Shown piece by piece: positions 43,543 to 54,211 of a stretch of 64,000 nt of DNA. Origin of the DNA: Barnesiella propionica (GTDB lineage: Bacteria; Bacteroidota; Bacteroidia; Bacteroidales; Barnesiellaceae); NCBI RefSeq assembly GCF_025567045.1, contig NZ_JAOQJK010000003.1, positions 310,001 through 374,000 on the forward strand, read 5' to 3'. Both the position numbers and the translations under genes were made by a program. Within the stretch, counting starts at the first letter, position 1. Each line of letters begins with the position of its first letter. The notes beneath the pieces were generated by a model. It was given only the letters and a program-made list of their open reading frames with translations. It ran no database searches and was not told the origin of the DNA.

Positions 43543-44886
43543 TCAAAATCCGGTATAAGTATGGGGAGTCAGAGCTCTCAATTCCTCTTTTACCGATTCG
43601 GATATATTCAATGTTTCGATAAACGCATGTATAGATTCGCGATTCACGACCGAATTGGTACGAGTGAGCTCTTTCAAAGTCTCATATGGCTTAGGGTAAC
43701 CTTCCCGGCGCAAAATAGTCTGTATACCTTCGGCTACCACATTCCACATATTATCCAGATCGCTGTAAATAGCAGGCTCGTTCAATAATAATTTATGCAA
43801 ACCTTTCAACGTGCTCTTAAAAGCAATAAGAGTATGAGCCAAAGGGACACCTACATTTCGCAGTACCGTAGAATCCGTAAGATCCCGCTGCAAACGAGAA
43901 ATAGGCAACTTGCCCGACAGGTGCTCGAAAACCGCATTGGCAATACCCAGATTTCCTTCGGAATTTTCATAATCTATAGGATTCACCTTATGAGGCATTG
44001 CAGAGGACCCTATTTCTCCGGCTTTGATCTTCTGCTTAAAATATTCCATAGAAATATATTGCCAGAAATCCCGGTCCAGATCCATCACAATCGTATTGAT
44101 ACGACGAAGGGCATCGAAAAGATCCGCCAGATTATCATAATTGGATATCTGGGTAGTCCACTCTTCCCTCTCGATTCCTAACCGTTTTTTCAAAAAACTG
44201 TTGGCAAATTCCCTCCAGTCGATAACAGGATATGCCAACCGATGCGCATTAAAATTGCCTGTAGCCCCACCGAATTTTCCACTGAGAGGAACTCTCTTCA
44301 GGTGTGCCAGCTGCTGTTCGAGACGATAACCGAAAACCCTCATCTCCTTCCCCAAGCGCGTAGGAGACGCCGGCTGCCCGTGTGTCTTCGCCAGCATAGG
44401 AATATCTTTCCACTCTTCGGCATACCGGTTTATTAAATCGATAAGTTCATCCAATACAGGATAATACGTATTTTCCAACGCTTCCTTTATAGAAAGGGGA
44501 ACCGCCGTATTATTAATATCCTGTGAAGTAAGCCCGAAGTGTATGAACTCTTTATAAGCTTCCAAATGCAACTCGTCAAATTTTTCTTTCAGGAAATATT
44601 CGACAGCCTTCACATCATGATTGGTTATCGACTCTATCGACTTGATTTTTTCGGCATCGGCATCGGTAAAGTTCTTGTAGATATCCCGCAATACAGGAAA
44701 TAACGATCCGTCCACTCCTGCCAGCTGGGGTAAAGGCAGTTCACACAATGCGATAAAATATTCGATCTCTACCCGTACGCGGTAGCGTATCAAGGCAAAT
44801 TCGGAAAAATAAGGGGCCAGATCTTCTACTTTGCTCCGGTAACGTCCGTCAATAGGAGAAATGGCGGTTAATGCGGTTAATTCCAT
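43543..44886 (-). CDS. purB: Adenylosuccinate lyase
   Basis: The 447-residue product catalyses two steps of purine synthesis: SAICAR to AICAR, and adenylosuccinate to AMP, each releasing fumarate. It begins MELTALTAISPIDGRYRSKV, the start of the E. coli-type enzyme, so I use the ATG at 44886. The superfamily signature SSAMPHKVNPIDYENSEGNL is intact, as are the THGQPASPTRLGKE and TSQDINNTA active-site regions. It is a single gene with its own promoter and terminator. Confidence 0.96.
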   Translation of the reverse strand: MELTALTAISPIDGRYRSKVEDLAPYFSEFALIRYRVRVEIEYFIALCELPLPQLAGVDGSLFPVLRDIYKNFTDADAEKIKSIESITNHDVKAVEYFLKEKFDELHLEAYKEFIHFGLTSQDINNTAVPLSIKEALENTYYPVLDELIDLINRYAEEWKDIPMLAKTHGQPASPTRLGKEMRVFGYRLEQQLAHLKRVPLSGKFGGATGNFNAHRLAYPVIDWREFANSFLKKRLGIEREEWTTQISNYDNLADLFDALRRINTIVMDLDRDFWQYISMEYFKQKIKAGEIGSSAMPHKVNPIDYENSEGNLGIANAVFEHLSGKLPISRLQRDLTDSTVLRNVGVPLAHTLIAFKSTLKGLHKLLLNEPAIYSDLDNMWNVVAEGIQTILRREGYPKPYETLKELTRTNSVVNRESIHAFIETLNISESVKEELRALTPHTYTGF

Positions 44887-44909
44887 TGTAAAACGTTTCA
44901 ATTTTCGTA

Positions 44910-44917
44910 CAAAAATA
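44910..44917 (-). promoter_or_regulatory. Probable purB promoter
   Basis: The minus strand reads TATTTTTG, matching TAnnTTTG, 23 bp before the purB ATG. A TTTG lies 24 bp further upstream. Confidence 0.55.
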
Positions 44918-44992
44918 ATGTTTCCTACGGGAATTCTTATACAAAATTTCGCTTTTTTATTTTGAAGATAAAAAAATAGTATTACCTTTGCA

Positions 44993-45000
44993 ACGCTTTA
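44993..45000 (+). promoter_or_regulatory. Probable promoter of the tRNA-Val cluster
   Basis: TACCTTTG matches TAnnTTTG and lies 16 bp before the first tRNA. The next TTTG upstream is 28 bp away, longer than standard. Confidence 0.5.
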
Positions 45001-45016
45001 TCGAAAAGATTCTTTC

Positions 45017-45091
45017 GGGCGTTTAGCTCAGCTGGTTCAGAGCATCTGCCTTACAAGCAGAGGGTCGGCGGTTCGAATCCGTCAACGCCCA
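45017..45091 (+). tRNA. tRNA-Val (anticodon TAC), copy 1
   Basis: The 75-nt sequence folds as a full cloverleaf: acceptor GGGCGTT/AACGCCC, anticodon loop CTTACAA with anticodon TAC, T arm GGCGG-TTCGAAT-CCGTC and discriminator A. CCA is not encoded. It is the first of three identical copies. Confidence 0.97.
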
Positions 45092-45147
45092 CTTCCAAAA
45101 ATTACCGAGCGAGGTAATTGATATAGGACATAGAAAACTGATAAAGA

Positions 45148-45222
45148 GGGCGTTTAGCTCAGCTGGTTCAGAGCATCTGCCTTACAAGCAGAGGGTCGGC
45201 GGTTCGAATCCGTCAACGCCCA
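45148..45222 (+). tRNA. tRNA-Val (anticodon TAC), copy 2
   Basis: Identical in all 75 positions to copy 1. The 56-bp spacer before it is unrelated to the other spacer. Confidence 0.97.
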
Positions 45223-45275
45223 CTTCTTTATTTTAATCTATATATATTTCAGAGTATTTCGGTACTCCTCTTTTC

Positions 45276-45350
45276 GGGCGTTTAGCTCAGCTGGTTCAGA
45301 GCATCTGCCTTACAAGCAGAGGGTCGGCGGTTCGAATCCGTCAACGCCCA
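45276..45350 (+). tRNA. tRNA-Val (anticodon TAC), copy 3
   Basis: Identical in all 75 positions to copies 1 and 2. All three are likely processed from one transcript. Confidence 0.97.
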
Positions 45351-45491
45351 CTTTCGAATGGCACTTGTGATTTTCCGCAGGTGTTTTTTAGTTTATCACC
45401 CCCTCCATTCGAGGCCAGAACCAAAATTACTTCGCTTTTCGCTTATATATAATTTTCTTCTTCGGTTCGGGATAATATTAACAAAGGAACT

Positions 45492-45499
45492 TATCTTTG
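45492..45499 (+). promoter_or_regulatory. Probable promoter of the AsmA-like gene
   Basis: TATCTTTG matches TAnnTTTG, 24 bp before the ATG at 45524. No TTTG is seen at -33. Confidence 0.5.
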
Positions 45500-45523
45500 T
45501 AATCCAATACATTTTTCCGCATT

Positions 45524-48500
45524 ATGACAGAACACAAATTACCTAAAAAGAAAAAACGCTTGCTCAGGATATTGGCTGGAATCCTCTTTGCCATCCTGAC
45601 TTTACTGATCATAGTATTACTTGCCGTGTATATCATACTGACACCCGCAAGACTTACCTCCATAGTGAACAAATGCGCAAATGAATATCTGGATGCACAG
45701 GTAAAACTGGAACATGTAGAACTATCTTTATTCAAAGACTGGCCTGCCGTCTCGCTGGACGTAGCAGGAGGTGAAATCATTTCCCATGCTTTCCACAACG
45801 ACAGCAATCACATCCGGCTGGAAAGTAACGGAAGCGATTCTTTACTTCGGTTCGACAAATTGCATATTTCGGTAAATCTGCACCAAATATTGCAAAATAA
45901 ACTGGTCATTAATTCCATACACATATCCCGGCCCTATATCCATGCCTTTGTTTCTTCATGCGGCAAAGTCAACTGGGATATATTTCCTTCGGATGGAAAC
46001 GACACCGTTCCGCCGTCCACTCCTCTTTTTATACCGGAAATACAGGTTAAAAAAATTATAATAGAGAAACCGGGAGAAGTCATTTATGAAAGCCGTCCCG
46101 ACAGCTTGTGGGCAAAAATAGACCTGGGACGATTCGACTTTACGGGAAACAAATCTTCCTATACGATAGACATACTCACTTCCCTGTCTGCACGTATGGG
46201 AGAACTGGTTTACTGCAGGAACCTTTCCCTGGGAATTCAGGGAGGAATAGACTGGAGCATGAAAAAGCCCGAAGAAATAACATTCAGAAACCTTGCCTTT
46301 TCGGTAGACAGCATGCCTGTAACTTTAGACGGTACACTTATCATGGGAGGCAAAGAGATAAAATCACAACTGGTCTGCCGGGCCGGACAATTATCGGTTC
46401 CGCGTCTCATCCGTCTCGTCCCCAAAGAAATGCTCCCGGCTCTACAAAAAATAAATACCGACTTGTCGGTCGATCTGAAAACGACTATAACCGGAAGCTA
46501 CGAATTTAACAAAGGAACGATCCCTGCCTTTACTATCGATTGCCGGGTCCCGAAAGGACACTTATATTACGGCGACACCAAACTTAAACTGGAAAATTTC
46601 GTCCTGGACGCCTCATTAAAATTCACTCCGCAATCTCCCGATTCCACCTATTTTATTCTACGCAAGCTGGATATACAAGGAACAGGTATAGCACTACAGA
46701 CAAATGGTTCCGTACACAACATTCCGGCAGATCCGGACGTAGAATATCAGGCATCCGGAAACATAGACCTGAATACCCTGTCGGCTTTATATCCCCCTCG
46801 CGACAACATCGTAACCAGAGGAAAGATATCTTTAGACACCCGGGGGAAATTTCTTCTAAGTCAACTAAATATACAACATATCGGAAATACACGCATCCGT
46901 GGAAAAATAAGTTTAAACAAGCTATTTATCAGGATTCCGAACGACTCTCTGGCCCTTTTCGTAAACAACGGTGTCCTGCGTTTCGGTTCAACCGAAAATA
47001 GACGGGATACTACTATCGAAAAAGGACTTGAGATGTTACGTATGTCGGCCCGTATCGACACGGCTTATTTCTTCTATAAAAGAAGAATTATGATAAATAC
47101 TTCCGATGCCCGCATACGGTTGCAATCGGCTGCAGAAGGACTGCAAAAAGACACGACACGCATACATCCGCTGTCGGGCTCCATATCGGCCGGATCTTTC
47201 GAGATGAAAGGAATAGACTCGACACGCATTCGCATCCGGAAAGCACATTGCGGACTCCGGATATTACCGTCAAAAGAGAACGCCCGTATTCCGGTACTGG
47301 ACCTGGATATAGAGGCTAAACGAATTATGGCAAGAAGTACGATAGACCGCTATTCCCTTACAGACGGAAGCATTCGCATAGAAGCGACACTCACTCCGAA
47401 AAGAGGAACAAACAGCCGTTTGGCACATTATCTGGATTCGCTGCAACAAATCTACCCGGGGATACCCCGGGATTCGTTATTACGGCATGCTCATCCCCGC
47501 AAACGTAAAATAGTACAGGATGAACTGGCCGATTCGGATCTGGACCTGAAAGCCGACTCGCAGATAGCCGAATTCATCCGGAAATGGCAAATCCAGGCAA
47601 CTGTAAAAGCCCGCTCGGGAAGATTCGTCACCCCTTATTTTCCACTACGGAACCGACTGGAAAATGTAAATTTCCATGCAGATATGAATGAAGTAGGAAT
47701 CCATAATACTACGCTGAAATCCGGTCGTTCCAACCTTACCCTCAACGGGCACATCTCCAACATAAGAAGGGTTTTACTGGACAGGGGAGCACTGAATATC
47801 GATATCGACCTTAAATCGGACACCCTCGATGCCAACGAACTTATCCGGGCTTTAAATTCGGGCATGTCCTTTGCCGGAAGCTCGGAAGAGAAACAGCAGC
47901 AAATGAAAGACGCGGCCGACGAAACCGAATTACAGGCTCTCATCGAAGAAAACAATACCGATACGGTTTCCCGAGCGCTGGTCATACCGAAAAATATTAA
48001 TCTGCATATCGGGCTGAACGTGGACTACGGAGAATATGCCAACCTGAAACTGTTCGGGTTAAAAGGAGACCTTCTGGCACGTGACCGATGTTTGCAATTA
48101 AAGGAACTGACGGCAGAAACCGACGCCGGACGCATGTCCATGACTGCTTTGTACGCCAACCGCGGTCGGAACGATATTACGGCAGGATTTGATTTGGAAA
48201 TGCACGACATACAGGTAGAACGCCTTATTCAACTCGTTCCTTCGGTAGACTCCCTGATGCCTATGCTAAGATCCATGGAAGGAGAAATAAACTGCCAAAT
48301 TGCAGCGACGACCGAAGTGGACTCTCTGATGAATCTTAAACTGCCGACTCTGCAAGCCGTATGCCGCATTAAAGGCGAAAACCTCGTATTGCTCGATGGA
48401 GAAACCTTTACCGAGATATCCAAAATGCTGCATTTCAAGAACAAGAAACGCAACCTCATCGACAAAGTATCGGTAGAAATGATGGTACATGACAACGAAC

Positions 48501-49015
48501 TCGACATGTTCCCATTCATACTGGAGATGGACCGCTATAAAGTAGCCGTAGGAGGTGTACACAAACTGGATATGTCATTCAACTACCACATATCGGTACT
48601 TAAATCTCCAATCCCGTTCAAACTGGGAATCAACATTTCGGGGACTATGGACAAAATGAAATTCCGTTTAGGTAAAGCAAAGTACAAAGAAAAGAACATA
48701 CCCAGCTATGTAACCCTTATCGACACGACTCGTATCAACCTGAAACAAAGCATCCTGAATGCATTCCGAAGAGGAACCGCGGCAGCTTTAAAACAGGCAA
48801 TACCTACCAAAGCCCTTCCCCGGGATACGTTGCTGCAGCAGGAAACGGAAATGTTATCCGCGTCGGACAGCATTCAACTGATACAAAGCGGAATTATCAG
48901 TACCCCCGAAATAATAGAGGAAAAAGAGATAAAAAAGAAAGAACCTGATAAAAAAGAAATGGTATCTGACCATAAAGCATCTGCCATATTAAGAGAGGAG
49001 AAAAATAAAAAATAA
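45524..49015 (+). CDS. AsmA-like envelope biogenesis protein
   Basis: The 1163-residue product has a short basic cytoplasmic start, one membrane helix (ILAGILFAILTLLIIVLLAV, residues about 16-38) and a long periplasmic body. The body begins with the AsmA N-terminal pattern (CANEYLDAQVKLEHVELSLF, KDWPAVSLDV) and ends with an AsmA C-terminal-type region (GINISGTMDKMKFRLGKAKY). Related proteins form bridge-like tubes thought to move phospholipid between membranes. The extreme C-terminus is a Lys/Glu-rich tail. Length is in the usual range for Bacteroidetes AsmA homologues. It is transcribed alone. Confidence 0.88.
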   Translation: MTEHKLPKKKKRLLRILAGILFAILTLLIIVLLAVYIILTPARLTSIVNKCANEYLDAQVKLEHVELSLFKDWPAVSLDVAGGEIISHAFHNDSNHIRLESNGSDSLLRFDKLHISVNLHQILQNKLVINSIHISRPYIHAFVSSCGKVNWDIFPSDGNDTVPPSTPLFIPEIQVKKIIIEKPGEVIYESRPDSLWAKIDLGRFDFTGNKSSYTIDILTSLSARMGELVYCRNLSLGIQGGIDWSMKKPEEITFRNLAFSVDSMPVTLDGTLIMGGKEIKSQLVCRAGQLSVPRLIRLVPKEMLPALQKINTDLSVDLKTTITGSYEFNKGTIPAFTIDCRVPKGHLYYGDTKLKLENFVLDASLKFTPQSPDSTYFILRKLDIQGTGIALQTNGSVHNIPADPDVEYQASGNIDLNTLSALYPPRDNIVTRGKISLDTRGKFLLSQLNIQHIGNTRIRGKISLNKLFIRIPNDSLALFVNNGVLRFGSTENRRDTTIEKGLEMLRMSARIDTAYFFYKRRIMINTSDARIRLQSAAEGLQKDTTRIHPLSGSISAGSFEMKGIDSTRIRIRKAHCGLRILPSKENARIPVLDLDIEAKRIMARSTIDRYSLTDGSIRIEATLTPKRGTNSRLAHYLDSLQQIYPGIPRDSLLRHAHPRKRKIVQDELADSDLDLKADSQIAEFIRKWQIQATVKARSGRFVTPYFPLRNRLENVNFHADMNEVGIHNTTLKSGRSNLTLNGHISNIRRVLLDRGALNIDIDLKSDTLDANELIRALNSGMSFAGSSEEKQQQMKDAADETELQALIEENNTDTVSRALVIPKNINLHIGLNVDYGEYANLKLFGLKGDLLARDRCLQLKELTAETDAGRMSMTALYANRGRNDITAGFDLEMHDIQVERLIQLVPSVDSLMPMLRSMEGEINCQIAATTEVDSLMNLKLPTLQAVCRIKGENLVLLDGETFTEISKMLHFKNKKRNLIDKVSVEMMVHDNELDMFPFILEMDRYKVAVGGVHKLDMSFNYHISVLKSPIPFKLGINISGTMDKMKFRLGKAKYKEKNIPSYVTLIDTTRINLKQSILNAFRRGTAAALKQAIPTKALPRDTLLQQETEMLSASDSIQLIQSGIISTPEIIEEKEIKKKEPDKKEMVSDHKASAILREEKNKK

Positions 49016-49052
49016 TACAATTCAATTACTTCGCACTCATTTCAAATATAAA

Positions 49053-49085
49053 GACGGGGATGCAGTTGACATCCCCGTCTTTTAT
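49053..49085. terminator. Bidirectional terminator between the AsmA-like gene and the convergent surface-protein gene
   Basis: GACGGGGATG and CATCCCCGTC form a perfect 10-bp stem with a 7-base loop, followed by TTTTTA on the plus strand. Confidence 0.85.
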
Positions 49086-49109
49086 TAGAAAATATTCACC
49101 TGACGTCCA

Positions 49110-52100
49110 TTACTTCCTGACCACAAACTTATGCAAGGCAATCCCTCCTTTATGAGTTATTTTTAACAGATATACACCCTCGTCCAGATTTTCCACATTA
49201 ATAACCGGTTGAGAAATATCATATACTCCAAGAGATGTTCCCGTAATGCTCAAAATTTCTGCTTGATCGTATATCCCCTCAATATGAAGTTTATTCTTTA
49301 CCGGATTAGGATACAAAGTGATATTATTTTCCAAGGGTGATTCCATGCCCAAAGTAGAAACCACAAAATCAATAGTTTCCATTTCCGATTTAGCAGACGA
49401 ATATACCGATCTGACACCAGCCTGATATGTACCGTTTACCAACTCAGTAAATTTATATTCTGTCTCCTGAGTCGTAGTTATCATCTTTCCATTCAGGTAA
49501 ACTTCATATTCAACAGGAATAGCGGGAACTCTTGCTGGCGCATTCCGCCCCGGGATATCAAGTCCTATATAAATATCATCCACCATAAATATGAAACGGT
49601 TTTTAGAAGTACAGTTAATCGTTACATATTTGGCTTCCGCAGGTATGTCGTAACGGAACTGGGTCCAGGCTCCAACCGGAACCTCTACATCATTCGTAAG
49701 CCAAATAAAATCTTCAGCCGCTTTCCCTGTTAACGAATACCCTACGCGGAAGGTTTCCAGTCCGTCATCATCACTATACGTCTGCGCATAGAATGAAATA
49801 ATAAAATCCTTTTTAAAGTTCAATTCTGGAGAAATCAAATAATCGTCATTAGCTCCGGTCCTCGAAACAAAGCTTGCCAGGAATTTGACACCGCTATGCG
49901 CCGGCATAGTACGTTCCAATTCTTCATGGGTAGCGGACGGATTAAACACTATGTATGCCATAGGTTCAAGCATTCCTGGAAACTCTATTCCACCGAAACC
50001 AAAAGTTCTTCCTTCATCTCCATCGATATAACTCCATCCCAAATCGCCCGCAGAATTAACAGCATAATCCGTATGTCCTTCAAAATCTTCAAATAGACCC
50101 GCATTTTTATTCCAAGAGAACAATCGCTCTGAAGGTTCGCCTGTTTCTTGTATTGACAAGTCATAGGGAGGTGTTATAATCTCCTTCAATTCATAAACAT
50201 CGCTGTTATATGAAGCGGCCGATGAGAAATCAACGTCATTCTTTATAAATACCTCATATCCCTCTAATTCTATTTTTATATCATAAATACCTTTCCATAC
50301 TCCATCAAACAAAACTTTATTATCAGTATTCACCGATGCTGTATAAATATGTTTATTATCTTTATGGACAAGAGTTACTATAGCCCCTTCTGCACTCAGA
50401 CCGGTATTTACCGAAGTATTTATACAAACGGAGGTCAACATATCTTTCGCAACTGTATTGGAATAGGTTGCTTCAGAACTTAAATTCCCTGTATAAACTG
50501 CCCTCACGGCATATTTATATACTCCCTGGTTGGTAGTCCCCCATGAATTATCTACTAAATATCTTTCTTTTATCGGTGACGGTGTAAGTAATTCCCAAAG
50601 CTCAGGATTCTCTTCTTCTCCTTCTTTCAGTTTCCAGACATTATAAACAACGGAAGATAAAACATCCGATTTAGCAGAAGGCATGCGAGTCATTACCGGT
50701 GCGGACAGAACACCTTTTTCCAGTGATATGCCATTTTGAGATTTAGGCATCAGCCCGTATTCCGGTAATATCTCTTTCGCAAATTTCATATGAACCGCAT
50801 TCTCTTCTTTGGGAGTTCCTTTAGCACGTATCATAAGATTTCCCGTAACATTGCTATTTTCTATATAGTCATACTCACCCGTCGTATAATCTATAGAAAA
50901 ACAATGAGTATTTGTTACAAAAGGATATTCCGCATCGGTCCCCGTATCTATTCCTATCGAAAGGTATCCGGCTACACTCAAAGCGATCATAAATCCATTA
51001 GGAGCATCGACCGCATCAGGTAAAACATGATTGCACCATTCCATAGGAGTATTCGGAACATCCATAGCCGAATATAAAACCTTGGAAGTCGGTTTTCCGT
51101 TTTTGTCCAGATCCATAATAAACACATTGACTAACTTATTTCTCCTTTCGCTGGTAGTAAACCAACTTACTTCAGACAAAACAGCGGGAGTCTTGTGTAT
51201 AGACCCGATAATCGTATTTACCGTAACGCCTTTCGACAAACCAACCTGACCGGTAACAGTTCCGTCATCATAGCGGAATTCATAATCGCTATACGGAACT
51301 TCCCAAGTAATATTTACCTTTTGATCCTGAACTTCGGCCAAAGCCCATACCGGTGCGGTAATCTTATCTTTCATAGAAATAGTACCGCACGAATAATCCC
51401 CTGTTATATCAATTGTATGAGAAAAAGACTCAAGCCGAGCTTTCGATACTGTCATCGTATAACCTGCAGCCTCATATACATCAGGAATTTCAAATGTACC
51501 ATCCGATGAGCTATGTCCTATATAACTATGATAGCCGCTCAAAACGATCTTTGCGCCGTCTACCGCTTCACCTCTCACATCTATTATTTGTCCCGATACT
51601 TTATAAACGGCAAGTTTTGTCATTTCTATGTTCAAATCCAATGCCTCTTTCTCTGCGATGGTCACCTCCTTATTTATCAGGTGATAACCTAACTTCTCAA
51701 CCTGGTAATTATATGTTCCCGCTTCTATATACGGAACACTGAAGTTTCCATCCTCATCGGACATAGCTTCTGCCACGATATTATCTCCCTGCAGAAAAAC
51801 AACTCTGGCACTTTCCACAGCATTGCCACTTTCCGTTATTTTTCCATTTACTGCACCCGCTGTATTTACAGTTACGGCAACATTGGTCAATTGACAGAAC
51901 TGCCCGATTCCCGTCGGCGTAACAATCTCAAATCCTATATTATAATCCCCTGATTCAACTTCGGGAATGATTAATATAAAATGCTCGAGATCGCTAATTG
52001 AAGCCGTAGTAATAGTTCCCAGTTTTATAGTTTGGTCATCTACCGTATTCCCTTTTCCCATCGTTATATTCAATATCTCAGGAAAACCTTTATACGCGAT

Positions 52101-53870
52101 CATATCGAACGTTAACTTATAAGGAATACCTTTCTCCAATGCTATGGGAGAAGATATCAGCCAATCATCAGCATCGGATATTGCAGCCCAGTATTCCGCA
52201 CCGGTAACTACTATATCATAGAACATAGAACTTGTTCCTGTATTAAATTCCCAGGGATAGGTATCTTTATTCGCGTCAATCACGGTCCAAAGGCTTATCT
52301 CATCGTTATTTGCAAAAGAGCATGTATAAGGAACACTTAAGGAAGGCCCCAGCATTACGACGTTAGAGATCCCGATACCGCCTTTCCCGTCCTCATTGAC
52401 CGCTTCTATCGTATAATAATATTGTTTTAACGTACTGATCGTATTATCGGTATATTCATTTCCGGGAACATTAACTGCAACCGCAACCTCATCGGGATAA
52501 CGGGTGATATTATATTTCAGAGAATTAACATCTATCCATCCTCCGTTTAAACCTACGGCCGGAGCTTTCCAGCTCAACTTACCCGTATTGACTCCATCTT
52601 TTGTCAATACAATATCTGTCACGGCAGCAGGGATATCACGTCCCACAAATTTCATCGAGGACACAGGCATTCCTGCACCTTTGCCGTTTATTGCCAAGAC
52701 TTTATAGATATTAAAGCCGTTTACGGCATTGGCATCGGTCCAATTTTCCCGGGCACCCGCAACGGGAGAATTCACAGTGTGTACCAACAATCCGTTCCTG
52801 TATATTTCAATTTTTGAAATATCCGAGAGAACATCTCCCTTCAGTGTTTTAGAAGGATTTGTCCAGCTGACAGACGCAGTCGTCGAACCGTTCTCTCCGC
52901 TCAAGACTGACATTTCTGTAGGCGCGGCAGGACTTCCATCATCCGGTAATGTGAAAGGAATATACAATCCTACTACTTCGCTATTCCCTCCTAAAGTTCC
53001 TATTTGAGCAGCTTCCCCGTTAGAAACATTTATCCTCATAAACATCGATTTCCCTTGCATATCGCATGCAGCCCAATATAATGTCCCATCGGTATGATCA
53101 AATTCCATCGACTGTAAATAACGGGGAACAAATCCCGTGTCACCGATTTTGGCAACCACACCTGAACTCTTGTCAAGGGCACACAAATATCCTTCTGCAT
53201 TGATTCCATACAACATACCACTATAATCAGCAGCCAAAGTTGCCAACGGTTCACTCATTTTAGCCACTTTCGTATAAGCACCGCTCACCAGGTCTACTTT
53301 TCCCAAAACAGGAGTAGTATTATCCAAAGCAATAACAAACATCGTATTTGTACTGTAATCATAACTCATATCCTGATACTGGGTACTCATATAAGTATAA
53401 TCGGCTATCTCCGAGACAGCTCCCGTATTCAGATCGACTGAAACGAATTTATCAGGACGAGAACCGAACATTGTAACAGTCATCGTGTAAACATAGTATT
53501 TACCGTTTGCATAGGCTCCCGCACAAGCCGACTTATCATTTGGGAAAAGCAGCGATACGTTAGCAGGATTCGAAACATCAAAAGAAGCTAAACCAGATTC
53601 TTCTATAATATCGTCATACACCAGAAAACCGTATGCGAGTTTACCATCTTGCATCGGGATTTTACTAATAGGATTAACTTTAGCAACTGATGTCCGCTCC
53701 TTAGATATTAGCCCCAATTGTTTTCCCCAAACTTTGTTTTGAAAAGGGCTTTCCATAAATTCACGCACCATTTCAGGCGTTACTTTCCGCGCATTGTTTT
53801 CAAGTCCGAATACAGAAAATGTCAGGAAGAAAAACAGAAACACGAAATAGCATTTCAATGTTTTTTTCAT
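49110..53870 (-). CDS. Large secreted multidomain protein with type IX sorting domain
   Basis: The 1586-residue product starts at the ATG at 53870 (MKKTLKCYFVFLFFFLTFSV), a signal peptide; 12 extra in-frame codons upstream are unlikely to be used. Domains in order: a beta-propeller-like N-terminal region (about 60-310), fibronectin type III-like modules (PAAPTEMSVLSGENGSTTAS, PAAVTDIVLTKDGVNTGKLS), a choice-of-anchor/MAM-like domain (CSFANNDEISLWTVIDANKD), two carboxypeptidase-regulatory-like Ig folds (VNGKITESGNAVESARVVFL; VSGQIIDVRGEAVDGAKIVL), more of the same, and a C-terminal type IX sorting domain (NITLYPNPVKNKLHIEGIYD ... GGIALHKFVVRK). It should be exported through the type IX system and stay on the cell surface. 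Ligand unknown. Confidence 0.88.
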   Translation of the reverse strand: MKKTLKCYFVFLFFFLTFSVFGLENNARKVTPEMVREFMESPFQNKVWGKQLGLISKERTSVAKVNPISKIPMQDGKLAYGFLVYDDIIEESGLASFDVSNPANVSLLFPNDKSACAGAYANGKYYVYTMTVTMFGSRPDKFVSVDLNTGAVSEIADYTYMSTQYQDMSYDYSTNTMFVIALDNTTPVLGKVDLVSGAYTKVAKMSEPLATLAADYSGMLYGINAEGYLCALDKSSGVVAKIGDTGFVPRYLQSMEFDHTDGTLYWAACDMQGKSMFMRINVSNGEAAQIGTLGGNSEVVGLYIPFTLPDDGSPAAPTEMSVLSGENGSTTASVSWTNPSKTLKGDVLSDISKIEIYRNGLLVHTVNSPVAGARENWTDANAVNGFNIYKVLAINGKGAGMPVSSMKFVGRDIPAAVTDIVLTKDGVNTGKLSWKAPAVGLNGGWIDVNSLKYNITRYPDEVAVAVNVPGNEYTDNTISTLKQYYYTIEAVNEDGKGGIGISNVVMLGPSLSVPYTCSFANNDEISLWTVIDANKDTYPWEFNTGTSSMFYDIVVTGAEYWAAISDADDWLISSPIALEKGIPYKLTFDMIAYKGFPEILNITMGKGNTVDDQTIKLGTITTASISDLEHFILIIPEVESGDYNIGFEIVTPTGIGQFCQLTNVAVTVNTAGAVNGKITESGNAVESARVVFLQGDNIVAEAMSDEDGNFSVPYIEAGTYNYQVEKLGYHLINKEVTIAEKEALDLNIEMTKLAVYKVSGQIIDVRGEAVDGAKIVLSGYHSYIGHSSSDGTFEIPDVYEAAGYTMTVSKARLESFSHTIDITGDYSCGTISMKDKITAPVWALAEVQDQKVNITWEVPYSDYEFRYDDGTVTGQVGLSKGVTVNTIIGSIHKTPAVLSEVSWFTTSERRNKLVNVFIMDLDKNGKPTSKVLYSAMDVPNTPMEWCNHVLPDAVDAPNGFMIALSVAGYLSIGIDTGTDAEYPFVTNTHCFSIDYTTGEYDYIENSNVTGNLMIRAKGTPKEENAVHMKFAKEILPEYGLMPKSQNGISLEKGVLSAPVMTRMPSAKSDVLSSVVYNVWKLKEGEEENPELWELLTPSPIKERYLVDNSWGTTNQGVYKYAVRAVYTGNLSSEATYSNTVAKDMLTSVCINTSVNTGLSAEGAIVTLVHKDNKHIYTASVNTDNKVLFDGVWKGIYDIKIELEGYEVFIKNDVDFSSAASYNSDVYELKEIITPPYDLSIQETGEPSERLFSWNKNAGLFEDFEGHTDYAVNSAGDLGWSYIDGDEGRTFGFGGIEFPGMLEPMAYIVFNPSATHEELERTMPAHSGVKFLASFVSRTGANDDYLISPELNFKKDFIISFYAQTYSDDDGLETFRVGYSLTGKAAEDFIWLTNDVEVPVGAWTQFRYDIPAEAKYVTINCTSKNRFIFMVDDIYIGLDIPGRNAPARVPAIPVEYEVYLNGKMITTTQETEYKFTELVNGTYQAGVRSVYSSAKSEMETIDFVVSTLGMESPLENNITLYPNPVKNKLHIEGIYDQAEILSITGTSLGVYDISQPVINVENLDEGVYLLKITHKGGIALHKFVVRK

Positions 53871-54211
53871 AAATATTATATTTAAAGGGTAAAAATAAAG
53901 ATACATAGCATTAGATCTTCACTTAGCATAACATCAATACAATAAAAGCAAAAAGTAAAAACATTCAGCACTTCGGCCCCTAATATACATAAAATCTCAT
54001 ATACACAAAAAAAATAACACTAAAAATATCAATTTACAATCCTTTTGATAAAAAAATATTTTCATAGAACGTCCATATAGGAACTTGCAAGCGTGTTATT
54101 CCAAAATTCGGGAGACGACCAATATAGACAAATATCAACAATCTTTTCATCGCAATAAAAAATCCCTGTAGAAACTTATCTGCAGGGATTCAAAAAGATA
54201 TAAATAATATA
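53871..54211. other. Intergenic region between the surface-protein gene and the symporter gene
   Basis: No gene is visible in these 341 bp, which are very A+T-rich. A symporter-operon terminator occupies 54161-54190. Only a degenerate promoter (TATCTTTA on the minus strand, about 20-30 bp before the surface-protein ATG) could be found. Confidence 0.5.
54161..54190 (-). terminator. Terminator after the symporter gene
   Basis: AATCCCTGTAG pairs with CTGCAGGGATT (one T-G pair) around an 8-base loop, followed on the minus strand by a run of T residues, 21 bp past the stop. Confidence 0.8.

Noticed and set aside
45017..45350. Regular repeats at 45.0-45.35 kb as a CRISPR array
   Set aside because: The three repeats are 75-nt tRNA-Val genes with full cloverleafs; spacers have different lengths and there are no cas genes. 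No CRISPR array was found in the window.
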